Source of the DNA: DASRAJ01 sp035638255
GTDB lineage: Bacteria; Bacteroidota; Bacteroidia; Chitinophagales; UBA10324
Assembly: GCA_035638255.1 (NCBI GenBank)
Contig: DASRAJ010000021.1
Coordinates: 1-64,000 of the forward strand
Length of the DNA stretch: 64,000 nucleotides
Reading direction: 5' to 3'
Shown: positions 1-9,109 of the stretch, in pieces
Layout: every line of letters begins with the position of its first letter
Position numbering within the stretch: the stretch's first letter is position 1
Position numbers and translations under genes: made by a program
Notes under the pieces: model-generated
Databases searched by the model: none
The model's input: only the letters and a program-made list of their open reading frames with translations
Told to the model about the DNA's origin: nothing

Positions 1-1
1 A

Positions 2-532
2 GGAAGTGACACCCTTACACTTTCAAATTTCATCACCGTTTACACCAATCCCTTTGCTCCAATAATCTCGCAAGTGGGCAACACACTTACAAGTACGCCT
101 GCCACATCGTATCAATGGCAACTCAATTCGGTTGACATTCCCGGTGCAACGAATCAATCATACACCATCACTCAATCAGGATTGTACACCGTGATCATCG
201 GTGATGATAACGGCTGTACGGCTCAGGCAAGTGTTGATGCTTCTTATGTTGGAATTGAGGAGGTGGGTACAACTTGTTTCGTGAATGTTTATTCCAATCC
301 TGCTACGGATGCTTTGATGGTAGAATTCCTGTTTGCAGGGTCTAATGGTTTTGCAGGAAATGAAATCACTATTTCAATTTTCAATGCGTTGGGGCAGAAG
401 GTATTTTCTTCTGAAGAGAAAATTATTTCGGGAAAAATGAAAATTGATATAAGCAATATCGTCGCAGGCATTTACTTCCTTCAATTGCAAACCGGTGCAT
501 CAACAACTGTCAGAAAGTTTGTGAAGGAATAA
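2..532 (+). CDS. C-terminal part of a PKD/Ig-like T9SS cargo protein (5' end outside window)
   Basis: The frame is open from the first complete codon, so the start lies upstream. What remains is the end of a PKD-like domain (GSDTLTLSNFITVY), an Ig-like domain with YQWQ, GATNQSY and NGC, and a T9SS type A sorting domain starting at YSNPATD and ending KFVKE. The first ~250 bases match the same part of the next gene (from about 1543) with only a handful of mismatches, then the two sequences separate abruptly at the start of the sorting domain. That is the signature of a recombination or gene-conversion edge. The tail (GIYFLQLQTGAS...VRKFVKE) is of a different subtype from the RKKILIA tail used by most of the array. 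Confidence 0.85.
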   Translation, partial: GSDTLTLSNFITVYTNPFAPIISQVGNTLTSTPATSYQWQLNSVDIPGATNQSYTITQSGLYTVIIGDDNGCTAQASVDASYVGIEEVGTTCFVNVYSNPATDALMVEFLFAGSNGFAGNEITISIFNALGQKVFSSEEKIISGKMKIDISNIVAGIYFLQLQTGASTTVRKFVKE

Positions 533-631
533 TGCGACGAAAATAATTTGTCAGGACCGGGATGTTGATCGGTTACTGCAACAATCAGCATGAGACACAA
601 ACATTTATTTTCATTGTAACAACCCAATCTC

Positions 632-2134
632 TTGAAGAAATTTTTCGCCTGTTTCATTTCAGTTTTGACATGCATTATGTATGTACAAGCGCAATCCGGG
701 TTGATTGCTTGCTATCCTCTTGACAATAGTCCGAATGACCACAGCGGTTACAATCATGATGGAACTGCTTACAATTTAACCCCTGCCACCGACAGGTTCG
801 GAAATCCAAATCATGCTTATCATTTTTCGGGAAGCAACAGTGCAGTGATCATTGATGATTCTGCATTCATGATCAACAGCTACACCTATTCCGTATGGTG
901 TAAGCTGGACATCACACCAACACCTTATTTCTATTTTTCAGTGCTGGCAATCGGTGGCGACATTGCCGATCAGTCTATACTGGTTGGAAATAATCCCGGC
1001 AATGGAGGTAACATTGGAATAGGTGGCGGATCATGGGATACCATTCCCACTGCTCATCATTGCTATGTTGATTCGCTCCCCAACACAAACCAATGGTACC
1101 ACATTGTTTTTACGAGAGACACGGACACACTGAAACTCTACGTTGACAATATTCTCATTTGCTTTCAACCCACAGGAAATAACGCGGGGTACCTGGGGTA
1201 TTACAATACATTCTCAATCGGGTCGAGAGGTAATACATCCATACAAAATTTCATCGGGGATATTGATGAGGTGAAAATATTCGATAAGGTTTTGAGTCAG
1301 GCAGAAATAACTCTCATAGATTCTGTTTGCCTGTATGCAACTGCGTCCTTTGCAGCGAATGACACTGACATCTGTGAGAAGTTTTGCATTGACTTTTTTG
1401 ATTCTTCGCAGAACAATCCAACATCATGGCTGTGGGAATTCCCGGGAGGAAATCCTTCAACATCTACCGATCAAAACCCAATGAACATTTGCTACAACAC
1501 ACCCGGCCTTTATGATGTGACGCTCATCACTACCAATGCAGGAGGAAGTGACACCCTTACACTTTCAAATTTCATCACCGTTTACACCAATCCCTTTGCC
1601 CCAATAATCTCGCAAGTGGGCAACACACTTACAAGTACGCCTGCCACATCGTATCAATGGCAACTCAATTCAGTGGACATTCCCGGTGCAACGAATCAAT
1701 CATACACCATCACTCAGTCAGGATTGTACACCGTGGTCATCGGTGATGATAACGGCTGCACGGCTCAGGCAAGTGTTGATGCATCGTATGTTGGAATTGC
1801 AGGAGTGGATGGAAATTCTTTTGTGAATGTTTTTCCAAATCCTTCTTCAGGAAGTTTTATGGTTGAATGGTCGAATGGTCCCGATTTAGTCGGGATGGTT
1901 GGTGAAGTTTCGATTGATGTTGTGAATACGCTTGGACAAAAAGTTTTTTCTTCTTCAGAATCCCGATCCATCGGGACTTTGGCTCATTTCAAAAAAGAAA
2001 TTGACTTGGGTGATGTTGCTCGTGGTGTTTATTTTATCGAGATAAAAACTATGAATGAATATGCCTGCCCCGCCTGTCCCGATTATTTCGGGGATTTTTT
2101 CGGAGTGAGGAAGAAAATTTTGATTGTAAAATAA
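632..2134 (+). CDS. LamG-like/PKD/Ig-like surface protein with T9SS sorting domain
   Basis: Starts at TTG: only this start gives the MKKFFACF...VQAQ signal peptide (about residues 1-21). Residues ~24-230 form a laminin G / concanavalin-like jelly roll (ACYPLDNSPNDHSG, YSVWCKL, WYHIVFTRD, LKLYVDN, IGDIDEVKIFDKVLS), a fold that usually binds carbohydrate or protein ligands. PKD-like domain ~237-320 with ICEKFC and NICY, Ig-like ~325-390, sorting domain ~400-500. The tail holds three palindromic inserts, one of them placing ACPACPDYFGDFFGV just before the final RKKILIVK strand. A short 14-base gap leads to the next gene, so co-transcription is likely. Probably displayed or released at the cell surface; the ligand is unknown. 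Confidence 0.9.
   Translation: MKKFFACFISVLTCIMYVQAQSGLIACYPLDNSPNDHSGYNHDGTAYNLTPATDRFGNPNHAYHFSGSNSAVIIDDSAFMINSYTYSVWCKLDITPTPYFYFSVLAIGGDIADQSILVGNNPGNGGNIGIGGGSWDTIPTAHHCYVDSLPNTNQWYHIVFTRDTDTLKLYVDNILICFQPTGNNAGYLGYYNTFSIGSRGNTSIQNFIGDIDEVKIFDKVLSQAEITLIDSVCLYATASFAANDTDICEKFCIDFFDSSQNNPTSWLWEFPGGNPSTSTDQNPMNICYNTPGLYDVTLITTNAGGSDTLTLSNFITVYTNPFAPIISQVGNTLTSTPATSYQWQLNSVDIPGATNQSYTITQSGLYTVVIGDDNGCTAQASVDASYVGIAGVDGNSFVNVFPNPSSGSFMVEWSNGPDLVGMVGEVSIDVVNTLGQKVFSSSESRSIGTLAHFKKEIDLGDVARGVYFIEIKTMNEYACPACPDYFGDFFGVRKKILIVK
1879..1895. repeat. In-frame palindromic element, type A
   Basis: TCCCGATTTAGTCGGGA, a 6-bp stem with a 5-base loop, read as GPDLVGM in the sorting-domain loop. Array copies without it read NGLMAGEV at this point. 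Confidence 0.7.
1961..1976. repeat. In-frame palindromic element, type C
   Basis: TCCCGATCCATCGGGA, a 7-bp stem, read as SRSIG after the VFSSSE strand of the sorting domain. It lies 66 bases after a type A copy in the same gene. Confidence 0.7.
2078..2092. repeat. In-frame palindromic element, type E
   Basis: CCCGA-TTATT-TCGGG inside a short insert coding ACPACPDYFGDFFGV, just before the last strand of the sorting domain. The insert has no counterpart in most paralogues. Confidence 0.65.
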
Positions 2135-2148
2135 TTCCTGCGCCTTCA

Positions 2149-3768
2149 ATGTTTTATCTAAAAATCAAAAAACAAACGATAAAAGCTCTTCTGTCTATCC
2201 GGGGTAGCTTTATCGTAGCAGGACTTATGATCTCCCTGAGTATTACAATCTGTAAATTTTCAACCGGACAAATAATTTGCATTTTCTGTTATGACCAAAA
2301 TGTTTCCATTAGCTCGGGAGTAAATAATCTTTTACTGAATGGAGGTTTTGAAAATACAACGTGTGCTATCTCCGTGGATTGTTTTTGTCCCAACGCCAAC
2401 AACTATTCATGTGATATTGATAATTGGATATGTACTGGTGGTGGCACGAATACTATCGCAAGAATCTGGGATAGTACTTATTCAACCATTGTGGAGGGGA
2501 CTAAAGCGGCTTACCCCGGCAATTTTTTTTGCCAGGCATGTTCGCCTATCATTGATGACACTTCTTGTTTAATTAATTCAGATTGTACAATTACGGGAAT
2601 TCCTGTTGGCTATCCGGTCAATACTCCCGCTCAAGGCGGGACTACCGGCGTTAGTTTGGAGCAAACAGTAACGGGGCTAATACCAGGTAATACCTATGTA
2701 TTGGAATTTTGGGCGGGTGGATTCGATGGCAGTGGTTGGAATTTTCCTAATACCGGGCTATTTGCTGTGGATGTCGGATTTGGAGATACCATGCTGAGAT
2801 GTAAACCAACACCACCAACAGCAAATATCGGAACAACCTATATTATTGAATTTAATGCTGTGGCTTCTACTCATACTATCAAATTTACAAACTGGGGCCA
2901 CATATGTAATGATTGCACCGAGATAATTTTAGATAATGTCCGGTTATACACGCTCGCTGAATTGTCGTCGTCTGTTCCATATTGCAGCGGATCATCTTCC
3001 TTATCTTCTTTTGCAGCTTCAGATACCGACCTTTGCGAAAAGTTTTGCATCAACTTTTTCGATTCATCAGGTAATAATCCTACAAGCTGGCTGTGGCTTT
3101 TCCCCGGTGGTAATCCATCTTATTCTGCTCTTCAAAACCCCATCAACATCTGTTACAACTTGCCCGGAACTTATGATGTAACACTTATTACCACCACCGC
3201 AAATGGAATTGATACACTCACGCTGCCGAATTACATCACCGTGTATCCAACTCCGCCGTTTCCAACCATTACACAACTTGGTTACACACTCACATCAAGT
3301 GTTGCGATTTCCTATCAATGGCAGCTTAACTCTGTAAATATTCCGGGCGCCACCAATCAATCCTACTCTGTATTACAATCAGGATTGTACACGGTGGTTG
3401 TGGGTGATGCAAATGGTTGTGTGAATTCAGCAAATAAGTATGTGCTGATCACTGGTGTTGATGAGGTGAGTGATGATGAAAATATTTTCATCTTTCCAAA
3501 TCCTTCGAATGGGCATTTCATGATTGAATGGTTGAATGGTCCCGATTTAGTCGGGATGGCTGGTGAGGTTTCGATTGATGTGGTAAATACGCTCGGACAA
3601 AAAGTTTTTCCTTCCTCAGAATCCCGATCCATCGGGAATAATTCTGTTTTGAAAACAGAAATTGATTTATGTAATGGCACAACATGTGATGTTTCCACAG
3701 GAGTTTATTTCATTGAAATAAAGACCCAAACTGTTTTCCTGAAAAAGAAAATCATCATCATGAAATAG
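2149..3768 (+). CDS. Jelly-roll (carbohydrate-binding-like)/PKD/Ig-like T9SS cargo protein
   Basis: The N-terminus is long for a signal peptide: the hydrophobic run is at about 20-37, after a basic stretch. Residues ~58-270 look like a galactose-binding-type jelly roll of the DUF642/CBM kind: NGGFE opening, SLEQTVTGLIPGNTYVLEFWAG, TIKFTNWG, ILDNVRLY closing. This is fold resemblance only and no ligand is implied. PKD-like ~285-370 (LCEKFC), Ig-like ~372-440, sorting domain ~447-539 ending KKKIIIMK. Several extra Cys residues (CAISVDCFCP, CQACSPIIDDTSC) suggest disulfides. The next gene follows after 7 bases. Confidence 0.85.
   Translation: MFYLKIKKQTIKALLSIRGSFIVAGLMISLSITICKFSTGQIICIFCYDQNVSISSGVNNLLLNGGFENTTCAISVDCFCPNANNYSCDIDNWICTGGGTNTIARIWDSTYSTIVEGTKAAYPGNFFCQACSPIIDDTSCLINSDCTITGIPVGYPVNTPAQGGTTGVSLEQTVTGLIPGNTYVLEFWAGGFDGSGWNFPNTGLFAVDVGFGDTMLRCKPTPPTANIGTTYIIEFNAVASTHTIKFTNWGHICNDCTEIILDNVRLYTLAELSSSVPYCSGSSSLSSFAASDTDLCEKFCINFFDSSGNNPTSWLWLFPGGNPSYSALQNPINICYNLPGTYDVTLITTTANGIDTLTLPNYITVYPTPPFPTITQLGYTLTSSVAISYQWQLNSVNIPGATNQSYSVLQSGLYTVVVGDANGCVNSANKYVLITGVDEVSDDENIFIFPNPSNGHFMIEWLNGPDLVGMAGEVSIDVVNTLGQKVFPSSESRSIGNNSVLKTEIDLCNGTTCDVSTGVYFIEIKTQTVFLKKKIIIMK
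2198..2223. repeat. Signal-peptide palindromic element, type G
   Basis: TCC GGGGTAGCTTTATCGTAGCA GGA, coding SIRGSFIVAGL in the N-terminal hydrophobic region. It shares AGCTTT...GTAGCAGGACTT with the signal peptides of several later genes. Confidence 0.5.
3540..3556. repeat. In-frame palindromic element, type A
   Basis: TCCCGATTTAGTCGGGA, identical to the copy in the preceding gene and read in the same frame (GPDLVGM). Confidence 0.7.
3622..3637. repeat. In-frame palindromic element, type C
   Basis: TCCCGATCCATCGGGA coding SRSIG, again paired with a type A copy upstream in the same sorting domain. Confidence 0.7.
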
Positions 3769-3775
3769 AAATTTT

Positions 3776-5842
3776 ATGAAACGCTTTCTCACTTTATTAC
3801 TTGTTGCCGCTTCAACTCAATCGTATTGTCAAATGGGAGAATGGACCTGGATGAAAGGCGACATGGTACCGAATTCAGCGGGAGTGTTTGGAACGAAGGG
3901 CATAAGTGCATCCACCAATACTCCCCCGGCATTGTATGGGGCCGCTCTGTGGCTCGATGCATCGAACAATATCTGGTTGTTCGGTGGTGTGAGTTTTAAT
4001 ACGCTTTGGAAATATGGTATGAGCGCTAATGAATGGACATGGATGAACGGCACTACCTTTAATAGTTCTCCCGGTGTTTATGGAACCATGGGAGTTCCTG
4101 CTGCGGCCAACACTCCCGGCGCAAGGGGATATGGATTCTTATCGTGGAAAGATTTGAATGGTGACTTCTGGATTTATGGCGGCGACGGATATGATGCAAA
4201 TGGCAATGAAGGATTGTTAAGTGACCTCTGGAGATATTCTGTTGCGACCAATGAATGGACATGGATGAATGGAAGCAATTCCGCGCTTCCTGCCTCATCA
4301 CCTGTCTATGGCACGTTCCAGGTTCCTTCAGCTACCAACACCCCCGGAGGTCGGGAGGAAACAACTGTCAACTGGGTTGATACTGCGGGAAATCTCTGGT
4401 TCTTCGGTGGCTTTGATAATTACATCAACACGAAAGATGATGTATGGAAATATGACGTAGCACTCAATGAATGGGTGTGGATGGCGGGCTCTTCCGGCCC
4501 CAATGCCTCGCAGGTATATGGAACTATGGGAGTATCATCTCCTTTAAATACTCCGGGAGGAAGAAATTCTTATAGTGCATGGAACGATCTCTCCGGAAAC
4601 TTTTGGCTGTTTGGAGGAGGCACGATTGGAAGCTCGTATGATGATCTGTGGAAATTAGATTTGACATCTCTTGAATGGACATGGATGGGAGGAAGCACTG
4701 TGATTGGCGCAGCGGGAGTAGCAGGCGCGCAATGTGTTTCTGATACTTCCTTTTATCCTGCGTCCCGTTCTGAAAACCGTGCCTGCTGGAAAGATGCCTG
4801 TGGCAATTTCTGGATGTTCGGCGGCAGCGGCTATTATAATGATCTGTGGGCTTATCGTCCCGCCTATGGCGACTGGACGTTTGCGAACGGATCATTAAAT
4901 GCAAATGCAAGCGCAAGCTATGGACAGCAGGGTGTTTCGAGTCCATCAAATAATCCCGGTGGCAGGTATGGCTCACCTGCCGTTTACGATCTCTCAGGAA
5001 ATGCCTGGATTTTCGGCGGGCACTTTAACAACAACAATTACGGCAACGACCTGTGGCGATTTGTTATAGATACTACCTGTCCTGCATTGCCGAATTGCAG
5101 CGCTTTCCAGTTCCCGTCTTTTCTTGTCTCCGATACGAATGTCTGCGAAAAGTTCTGTATTGATTTTACCGATCAATCGAATAACAATCCTGTTGCATGG
5201 CTGTGGTTATTTCCCGGAGGTACTCCTTCTGCATCCACTGATCAGAATCCTTCGCAGATATGTTACCAGGTTCCGGGAGTGTTTGATGTAACCCTCATCA
5301 CCACCAATGCAAACGGAAATGATACACTAACTCTAAACAATTACATCACGGTCAATCCTACTCCTCCCTTTCCTACCATAACACAAGCGGGTTATACACT
5401 CACATCAAGTTCGGCATATTCTTATCAGTGGCAATTCAACTCGGTAAATATTCCCGGTGCTACCAATCAATCATATACCATTTTGCAAACCGGTTATTAC
5501 ACCGTGATTGTGGGTGACTCGAATGGTTGCGCAAATTCTTTTACGGTGTATGTGCTGATCAGCGGTATTGCTGATATGGTGGGTGATGAGAATATTTCTA
5601 TCTATCCTAATCCTTCTTCGGGAAGCTTCATGGTTGAATGGCTTAATGGCTTAATGGCTGGTGAAGTTTCTATTGATGTTGTGAATACTCTTGGCCAAAC
5701 TATTTTTTCATCAACGAAAAACATTTCACCATCTCCATTCAAAAAGGAAATTGATTTAAGTGACGCTGCTCGCGGAGTTTATTTCATCGAGATAAAAACG
5801 GAGAAAGAATTTATGAGGAAGAAAATTTTGATTGCGGAGTAA
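3776..5842 (+). CDS. Six-unit Kelch-type propeller/PKD/Ig-like T9SS cargo protein
   Basis: Signal peptide 1-19 (ends SYCQ). Residues ~22-430 hold six Kelch-like units of ~65 residues, each with GVYGT, GARxxxxxW, LWLFGG, NDLWKYD and NEWTWM. The fifth unit has the Cys plus SENRACW variant seen in all Kelch members of this array, and the sixth closes the propeller. PKD-like ~445-530 (VCEKFC), Ig-like ~533-600, sorting domain ~608-688. No galactose-oxidase copper or Tyr-Cys site can be recognised, so a binding or scaffold role is more likely than catalysis. Start is the ATG 7 bases after the previous stop; the next gene follows through an 80-base hairpin leader. Confidence 0.92.
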   Translation: MKRFLTLLLVAASTQSYCQMGEWTWMKGDMVPNSAGVFGTKGISASTNTPPALYGAALWLDASNNIWLFGGVSFNTLWKYGMSANEWTWMNGTTFNSSPGVYGTMGVPAAANTPGARGYGFLSWKDLNGDFWIYGGDGYDANGNEGLLSDLWRYSVATNEWTWMNGSNSALPASSPVYGTFQVPSATNTPGGREETTVNWVDTAGNLWFFGGFDNYINTKDDVWKYDVALNEWVWMAGSSGPNASQVYGTMGVSSPLNTPGGRNSYSAWNDLSGNFWLFGGGTIGSSYDDLWKLDLTSLEWTWMGGSTVIGAAGVAGAQCVSDTSFYPASRSENRACWKDACGNFWMFGGSGYYNDLWAYRPAYGDWTFANGSLNANASASYGQQGVSSPSNNPGGRYGSPAVYDLSGNAWIFGGHFNNNNYGNDLWRFVIDTTCPALPNCSAFQFPSFLVSDTNVCEKFCIDFTDQSNNNPVAWLWLFPGGTPSASTDQNPSQICYQVPGVFDVTLITTNANGNDTLTLNNYITVNPTPPFPTITQAGYTLTSSSAYSYQWQFNSVNIPGATNQSYTILQTGYYTVIVGDSNGCANSFTVYVLISGIADMVGDENISIYPNPSSGSFMVEWLNGLMAGEVSIDVVNTLGQTIFSSTKNISPSPFKKEIDLSDAARGVYFIEIKTEKEFMRKKILIAE

Positions 5843-5854
5843 CTCCAGCAATAA

Positions 5855-5894
5855 AGAGTTTATCTTCACTCTGAAATCCTGCAGTACTGCAGGA
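5855..5894. repeat. Intergenic double-hairpin module
   Basis: Hairpin 1 is AGAGT...ACTCT. Hairpin 2 is TCCTGCAGTACTGCAGGA, an 18-base perfect palindrome. Compared with the CCCGC/GCGGG version elsewhere, one base pair has changed on both arms, so pairing is kept. Confidence 0.65.
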
Positions 5895-5922
5895 CTTCAC
5901 TTCACTGTTAAATTTTATTGGG

Positions 5923-8900
5923 ATGAAAAAAAGTTTATGTATTCAACGAAGCTTTCCTGTCTCCCTAAGTTTCAACACAGGGAGAAGCGTAGTTGGATTG
6001 CTGCTCTTCCTTTTCATTTCCAATTTTTTGTTTGCTCAAAATCCTTTGGTGAAACAGTGGGATTATAGGTTTGGAGGAACGGATGAAGATTATCTTTCTT
6101 GCTTTCAGCAAACCTCTGACGGAGGATTTATTTTGGGAGGATATTCTTTATCCGATAGCAGCGGAGATAAAACCCAAACATCGTGGGGAGGATATGATTA
6201 CTGGATTGTAAAAATAGATTCACTTGGCGTCAAGCAATGGGATAAACGGTTTGGAGGAATTGCCTGGGATTATCTTTATTCCCTGGAGCAAACCACTGAC
6301 GGAGGATACATTTTGGGAGGTACTTCATATTCCGGAATTGGCGGAGATAAAACCGAGCCATCGTGGGGAGGAAAGGACTACTGGATTGTAAAAATAGATT
6401 CAGTCGGGGTTAAGCAATGGGATAAACGCTTTGGAGGAACTGCTAAGGACGAATTTTATTCCTTAGAGCAAACCATTGATGGAGGATATATTTTGGGTGG
6501 AAATTCTGAATCTGGTATCAGTGGAGATAAAACCCAGCCATCGTGGGGAGGAAGTGACTACTGGATTGTAAAAACAGATTCACTCGGCGTCAAGCAATGG
6601 GATAATAGGTTTGGAGGAACGGAGACTGACGTGCTTACTTCTTTGCAGCAAACCACTGACGGAGGATATATTTTGCAAGGACATTCCTATTCCGGAATCA
6701 GCGGAGATAAAACCCAGGGATCGTGGGGTGGAGCTGACTACTGGATTGTAAAAACAGATTCTCTCGGGGTCAAGCAATGGGATAAAAGGTTTGGAGGAGT
6801 TGGTGCTGACGGTGATGGATTTTATACCGTACAGCAAACCACTGACGGAGGATATATTTTGGGAGGATTGTCATTATCTGGAATTGGCGGCGATAAAACT
6901 GAGCCATCGTGGGGAGAACATGACTACTGGACTGTAAAAACAGATTCACTCGGGGTCAAGCAGTGGGATAAACGCTTTGGAGGAACTGATAATGAATACG
7001 AATTTGGAAATATTACGCAAACAAGCGACGACGGCTATTTAATTGCAGGAGCTTCCAACTCTTATATAAGTGGCGATAAAACAGAAAATAATCTTGCCTT
7101 ATATCAGACATGGGTTGTAAAAACAGATTCTCTTGGAAATAAGCTATGGGATAAGACTCTTTTAATTGATGGTAAGATTAATGGAGGTTATGCGATTCAA
7201 ACAAAGGATGGGTGCTACGCAATGGCAGATGCTAATAATGGTTCTATTGCAGGAGACAAAACTCAATCTATGTGGGGGGGTGGTGATGATTTCTGGATCA
7301 TCAAATTTTGTGACACAACCACAATAATTCAACAACCTCCTCAAAGCGCGTTCACTTCAAATGCAAACAGTGGTTGCGCCAATTCCTGTTTTGAGTTTAC
7401 GAGTACCTCAGTTAATGCAACAGCATATCAATGGTTTTTCGTGGGAGGGAATCCTGCTATTTCTACTCAACAAAACCCAAACAACATCTGCTACAACACA
7501 TCGGGCTCGTATGATGTCACGCTCATCACAAGCAATGCGTATGGGAGTGATACGCTCACACTCGCAAATTACATCACAGTATATGCGGCGCCTGCGCCAC
7601 CAATAATCACGCAGAGCAATGACACACTCACAAGTTCTGCCGCTTACAGCTATCAATGGTTCATGAATGGAAGCGTAATTCCTGCCGCTACCAATCAGCT
7701 ACTCATCATCACACAATCGGGAGATTACAGCGTGACGATCACTGATTCACTTGGCTGTTCAGCGAGTGATACCATTGCTGCGGTGTGGTTGTATCCGCAA
7801 AGTGCATTCAACTCCAACACCATCAGCGGCTGCCCGGGAAGCTGTTTTGATTTCACCAATGCTTCATTGAATGCAACAAGCTATCAATGGTTTTTCACAG
7901 GAGGAAATCCTGCTTCTTCATTACAACAAAATCCACCGAGCATCTGCTATGCAAATCCCGGCGTGTATGATGTCATGCTGATTGCATCTTCAAACTTTGC
8001 ATCGGATACGCTTGTACAAGCAGCATACATTACCATCTTCACACCGCTTGTAGTTTCTATTTCACAGAATGGAAATTTTCTCACGTGCAATCCTGCAGCA
8101 GCAAGTTATCAATGGTCACTGAATGGAAATCAAATTCCGGGTGCTACATCACAAACTCTTTTCATCAATCAAACAGGAATATTCACCATTGAAGTGATTG
8201 ACATGAATGGTTGCAATGCATTTGATACACTCGTCGTCAATAATATTCCTTCGCCAAACTTTTCTACCCCTGATACTACGCTCTGCGAAAAGTTCTGTAC
8301 TGGTTTCTTCGATCAGTCCACCAACAATCCAACAGCTTGGCAATGGATTTTCCCCGGCGGTGATCCCGCTTCTTCCACTTCTCAAAATCCAGTGAACATC
8401 TGCTATGACTCACCGGGCACGTATGATGTAACACTCATCACGACCAATGCAAATGGAAATGATACACTCACACTACAGAATTACATCACCGTCTATCCTA
8501 CTCCGCCATTTCCAACCATCACACAAGTTGATTACACCCTCACATCGAGTCCGGCAAGTTATTATCAATGGCAATTTAACAGCGCAGATATTCCGGGTGC
8601 CACCAATCAGTCGTACACCATTTTGCAAACGGGTTATTATACGGTGGTGGTGAGTGACTTGAATGGTTGTATAAATTCTTTTACTGTTTATGTCTTGATC
8701 AGCGGGATCAATGATTTGTTGAATGACGGGAACATTTCAGTATATCCCAATCCTTCTTCGGGTGATTTTATTGTTGAATGGCTAAATGGTTTAATGACTA
8801 ATGAAGTTTCCATTGATGTTGTGAATACACTTGGGCAAATTATTTTTTCATCTGCAGAATCCCGATCAATCGGGTCTTCCCATCTCTCCGAAGGAGTCTC

Positions 8901-9030
8901 CCAAGGAGTCCTCACGGACCATACGGACAAAAAGGAAATTGATTTGAATGACGCTGCTCGCGGTGTTTATTTCATCGTAATAAAAACCGGGAATGAATTT
9001 GTCAGGAAGAAAATTTTGATTGCATACTAA
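5923..9030 (+). CDS. Seven-unit FGGT propeller with three PKD/Ig-like pairs, T9SS cargo
   Basis: The longest protein in the window. It has a long leader (~39 residues ending LFAQ) that carries a palindromic insert (QRSFPVSLSFNTGRSVVGLL). Seven ~60-residue units (DYWIVK, KQWDKRFGG, DGGYILGG, SGDKTQ) at ~40-465 suggest a seven-bladed propeller; the last unit ends in the array-wide KFCDTT. Then come three PKD-like plus Ig-like pairs, with Cys pairs CANSC, CPGSC and CEKFC at ~474, ~630 and ~785, and a sorting domain ~940-1035. The first two pairs are unlike the cassette of the other genes and seem to be extra stalk modules. A stretched type D repeat (SEGVSQGVLTDHTDKK) sits in the tail. Confidence 0.92.
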   Translation: MKKSLCIQRSFPVSLSFNTGRSVVGLLLFLFISNFLFAQNPLVKQWDYRFGGTDEDYLSCFQQTSDGGFILGGYSLSDSSGDKTQTSWGGYDYWIVKIDSLGVKQWDKRFGGIAWDYLYSLEQTTDGGYILGGTSYSGIGGDKTEPSWGGKDYWIVKIDSVGVKQWDKRFGGTAKDEFYSLEQTIDGGYILGGNSESGISGDKTQPSWGGSDYWIVKTDSLGVKQWDNRFGGTETDVLTSLQQTTDGGYILQGHSYSGISGDKTQGSWGGADYWIVKTDSLGVKQWDKRFGGVGADGDGFYTVQQTTDGGYILGGLSLSGIGGDKTEPSWGEHDYWTVKTDSLGVKQWDKRFGGTDNEYEFGNITQTSDDGYLIAGASNSYISGDKTENNLALYQTWVVKTDSLGNKLWDKTLLIDGKINGGYAIQTKDGCYAMADANNGSIAGDKTQSMWGGGDDFWIIKFCDTTTIIQQPPQSAFTSNANSGCANSCFEFTSTSVNATAYQWFFVGGNPAISTQQNPNNICYNTSGSYDVTLITSNAYGSDTLTLANYITVYAAPAPPIITQSNDTLTSSAAYSYQWFMNGSVIPAATNQLLIITQSGDYSVTITDSLGCSASDTIAAVWLYPQSAFNSNTISGCPGSCFDFTNASLNATSYQWFFTGGNPASSLQQNPPSICYANPGVYDVMLIASSNFASDTLVQAAYITIFTPLVVSISQNGNFLTCNPAAASYQWSLNGNQIPGATSQTLFINQTGIFTIEVIDMNGCNAFDTLVVNNIPSPNFSTPDTTLCEKFCTGFFDQSTNNPTAWQWIFPGGDPASSTSQNPVNICYDSPGTYDVTLITTNANGNDTLTLQNYITVYPTPPFPTITQVDYTLTSSPASYYQWQFNSADIPGATNQSYTILQTGYYTVVVSDLNGCINSFTVYVLISGINDLLNDGNISVYPNPSSGDFIVEWLNGLMTNEVSIDVVNTLGQIIFSSAESRSIGSSHLSEGVSQGVLTDHTDKKEIDLNDAARGVYFIVIKTGNEFVRKKILIAY
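5944..5998. repeat. Signal-peptide palindromic element type G with nested hairpin
   Basis: Outer arms CAACGAAGC and GCGTAGTTGGA with CAAC/GTTG pairing. Inside lies a second hairpin, CTCCCT...AGGGAG. It lengthens the signal peptide by about 20 residues in frame. Confidence 0.55.
6181..6960 (+). repeat. 180-bp tandem coding repeat (FGGT units)
   Basis: TCGTGGGG recurs at 6181, 6361, 6541 and 6721, exactly 180 bases apart, with long near-identical stretches between. Each period encodes one 60-residue propeller unit, so copy number could change by slippage or recombination without a frameshift. Confidence 0.85.
8860..8875. repeat. In-frame palindromic element, type C
   Basis: CCCGATCAATCGGG core with one end base changed, coding SRSIG in the sorting domain. 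Confidence 0.65.
8887..8928. repeat. Expanded in-frame palindromic element, type D
   Basis: TCCGAAGGAGTC is followed by a second GGAGTCC and two CGGAC segments. It looks like a type D element (TCCGAAGGAGTCCATTCGGA) that has been partly duplicated in frame. Confidence 0.5.
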
Positions 9031-9042
9031 CCTGACAAAGAA

Positions 9043-9082
9043 AGAGTGTAACTTCACTCTGCGATCCCCCGGTATTGCGGGA
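9043..9082. repeat. Intergenic double-hairpin module
   Basis: AGAGTG-TAACTT-CACTCT (perfect 6-bp stem) followed by TCCCCCGGTATTGCGGGA, an imperfect form of the second palindrome. It sits directly before the next signal peptide. Confidence 0.6.
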
Positions 9083-9109
9083 CTTCTCTTCACTGTTGAT
9101 TTTATTTCG

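Noticed and set aside
4524..4976. 150-codon open frame on the - strand
   Set aside because: Fully inside a Kelch gene, low-complexity basic translation, no start context or homology signal.
3776..5842. Galactose oxidase-type enzyme function for the Kelch genes
   Set aside because: The Kelch fold is shared, but no copper ligands or Tyr-Cys cofactor pattern is recognisable and the repeats are too uniform for an active site.
6181..6960. 180-bp regular repeats as a CRISPR or satellite array
   Set aside because: The period is one 60-residue protein unit in a conserved frame, with no spacer structure.
9031..9109. Bacteroidota sigma-ABfr promoter (-33 TTG, -7 TAnnTTTG) in the leader module
   Set aside because: TAATTTTA-like sequences occur before several starts, but no correctly spaced TTG is conserved across copies, so the call cannot be supported.
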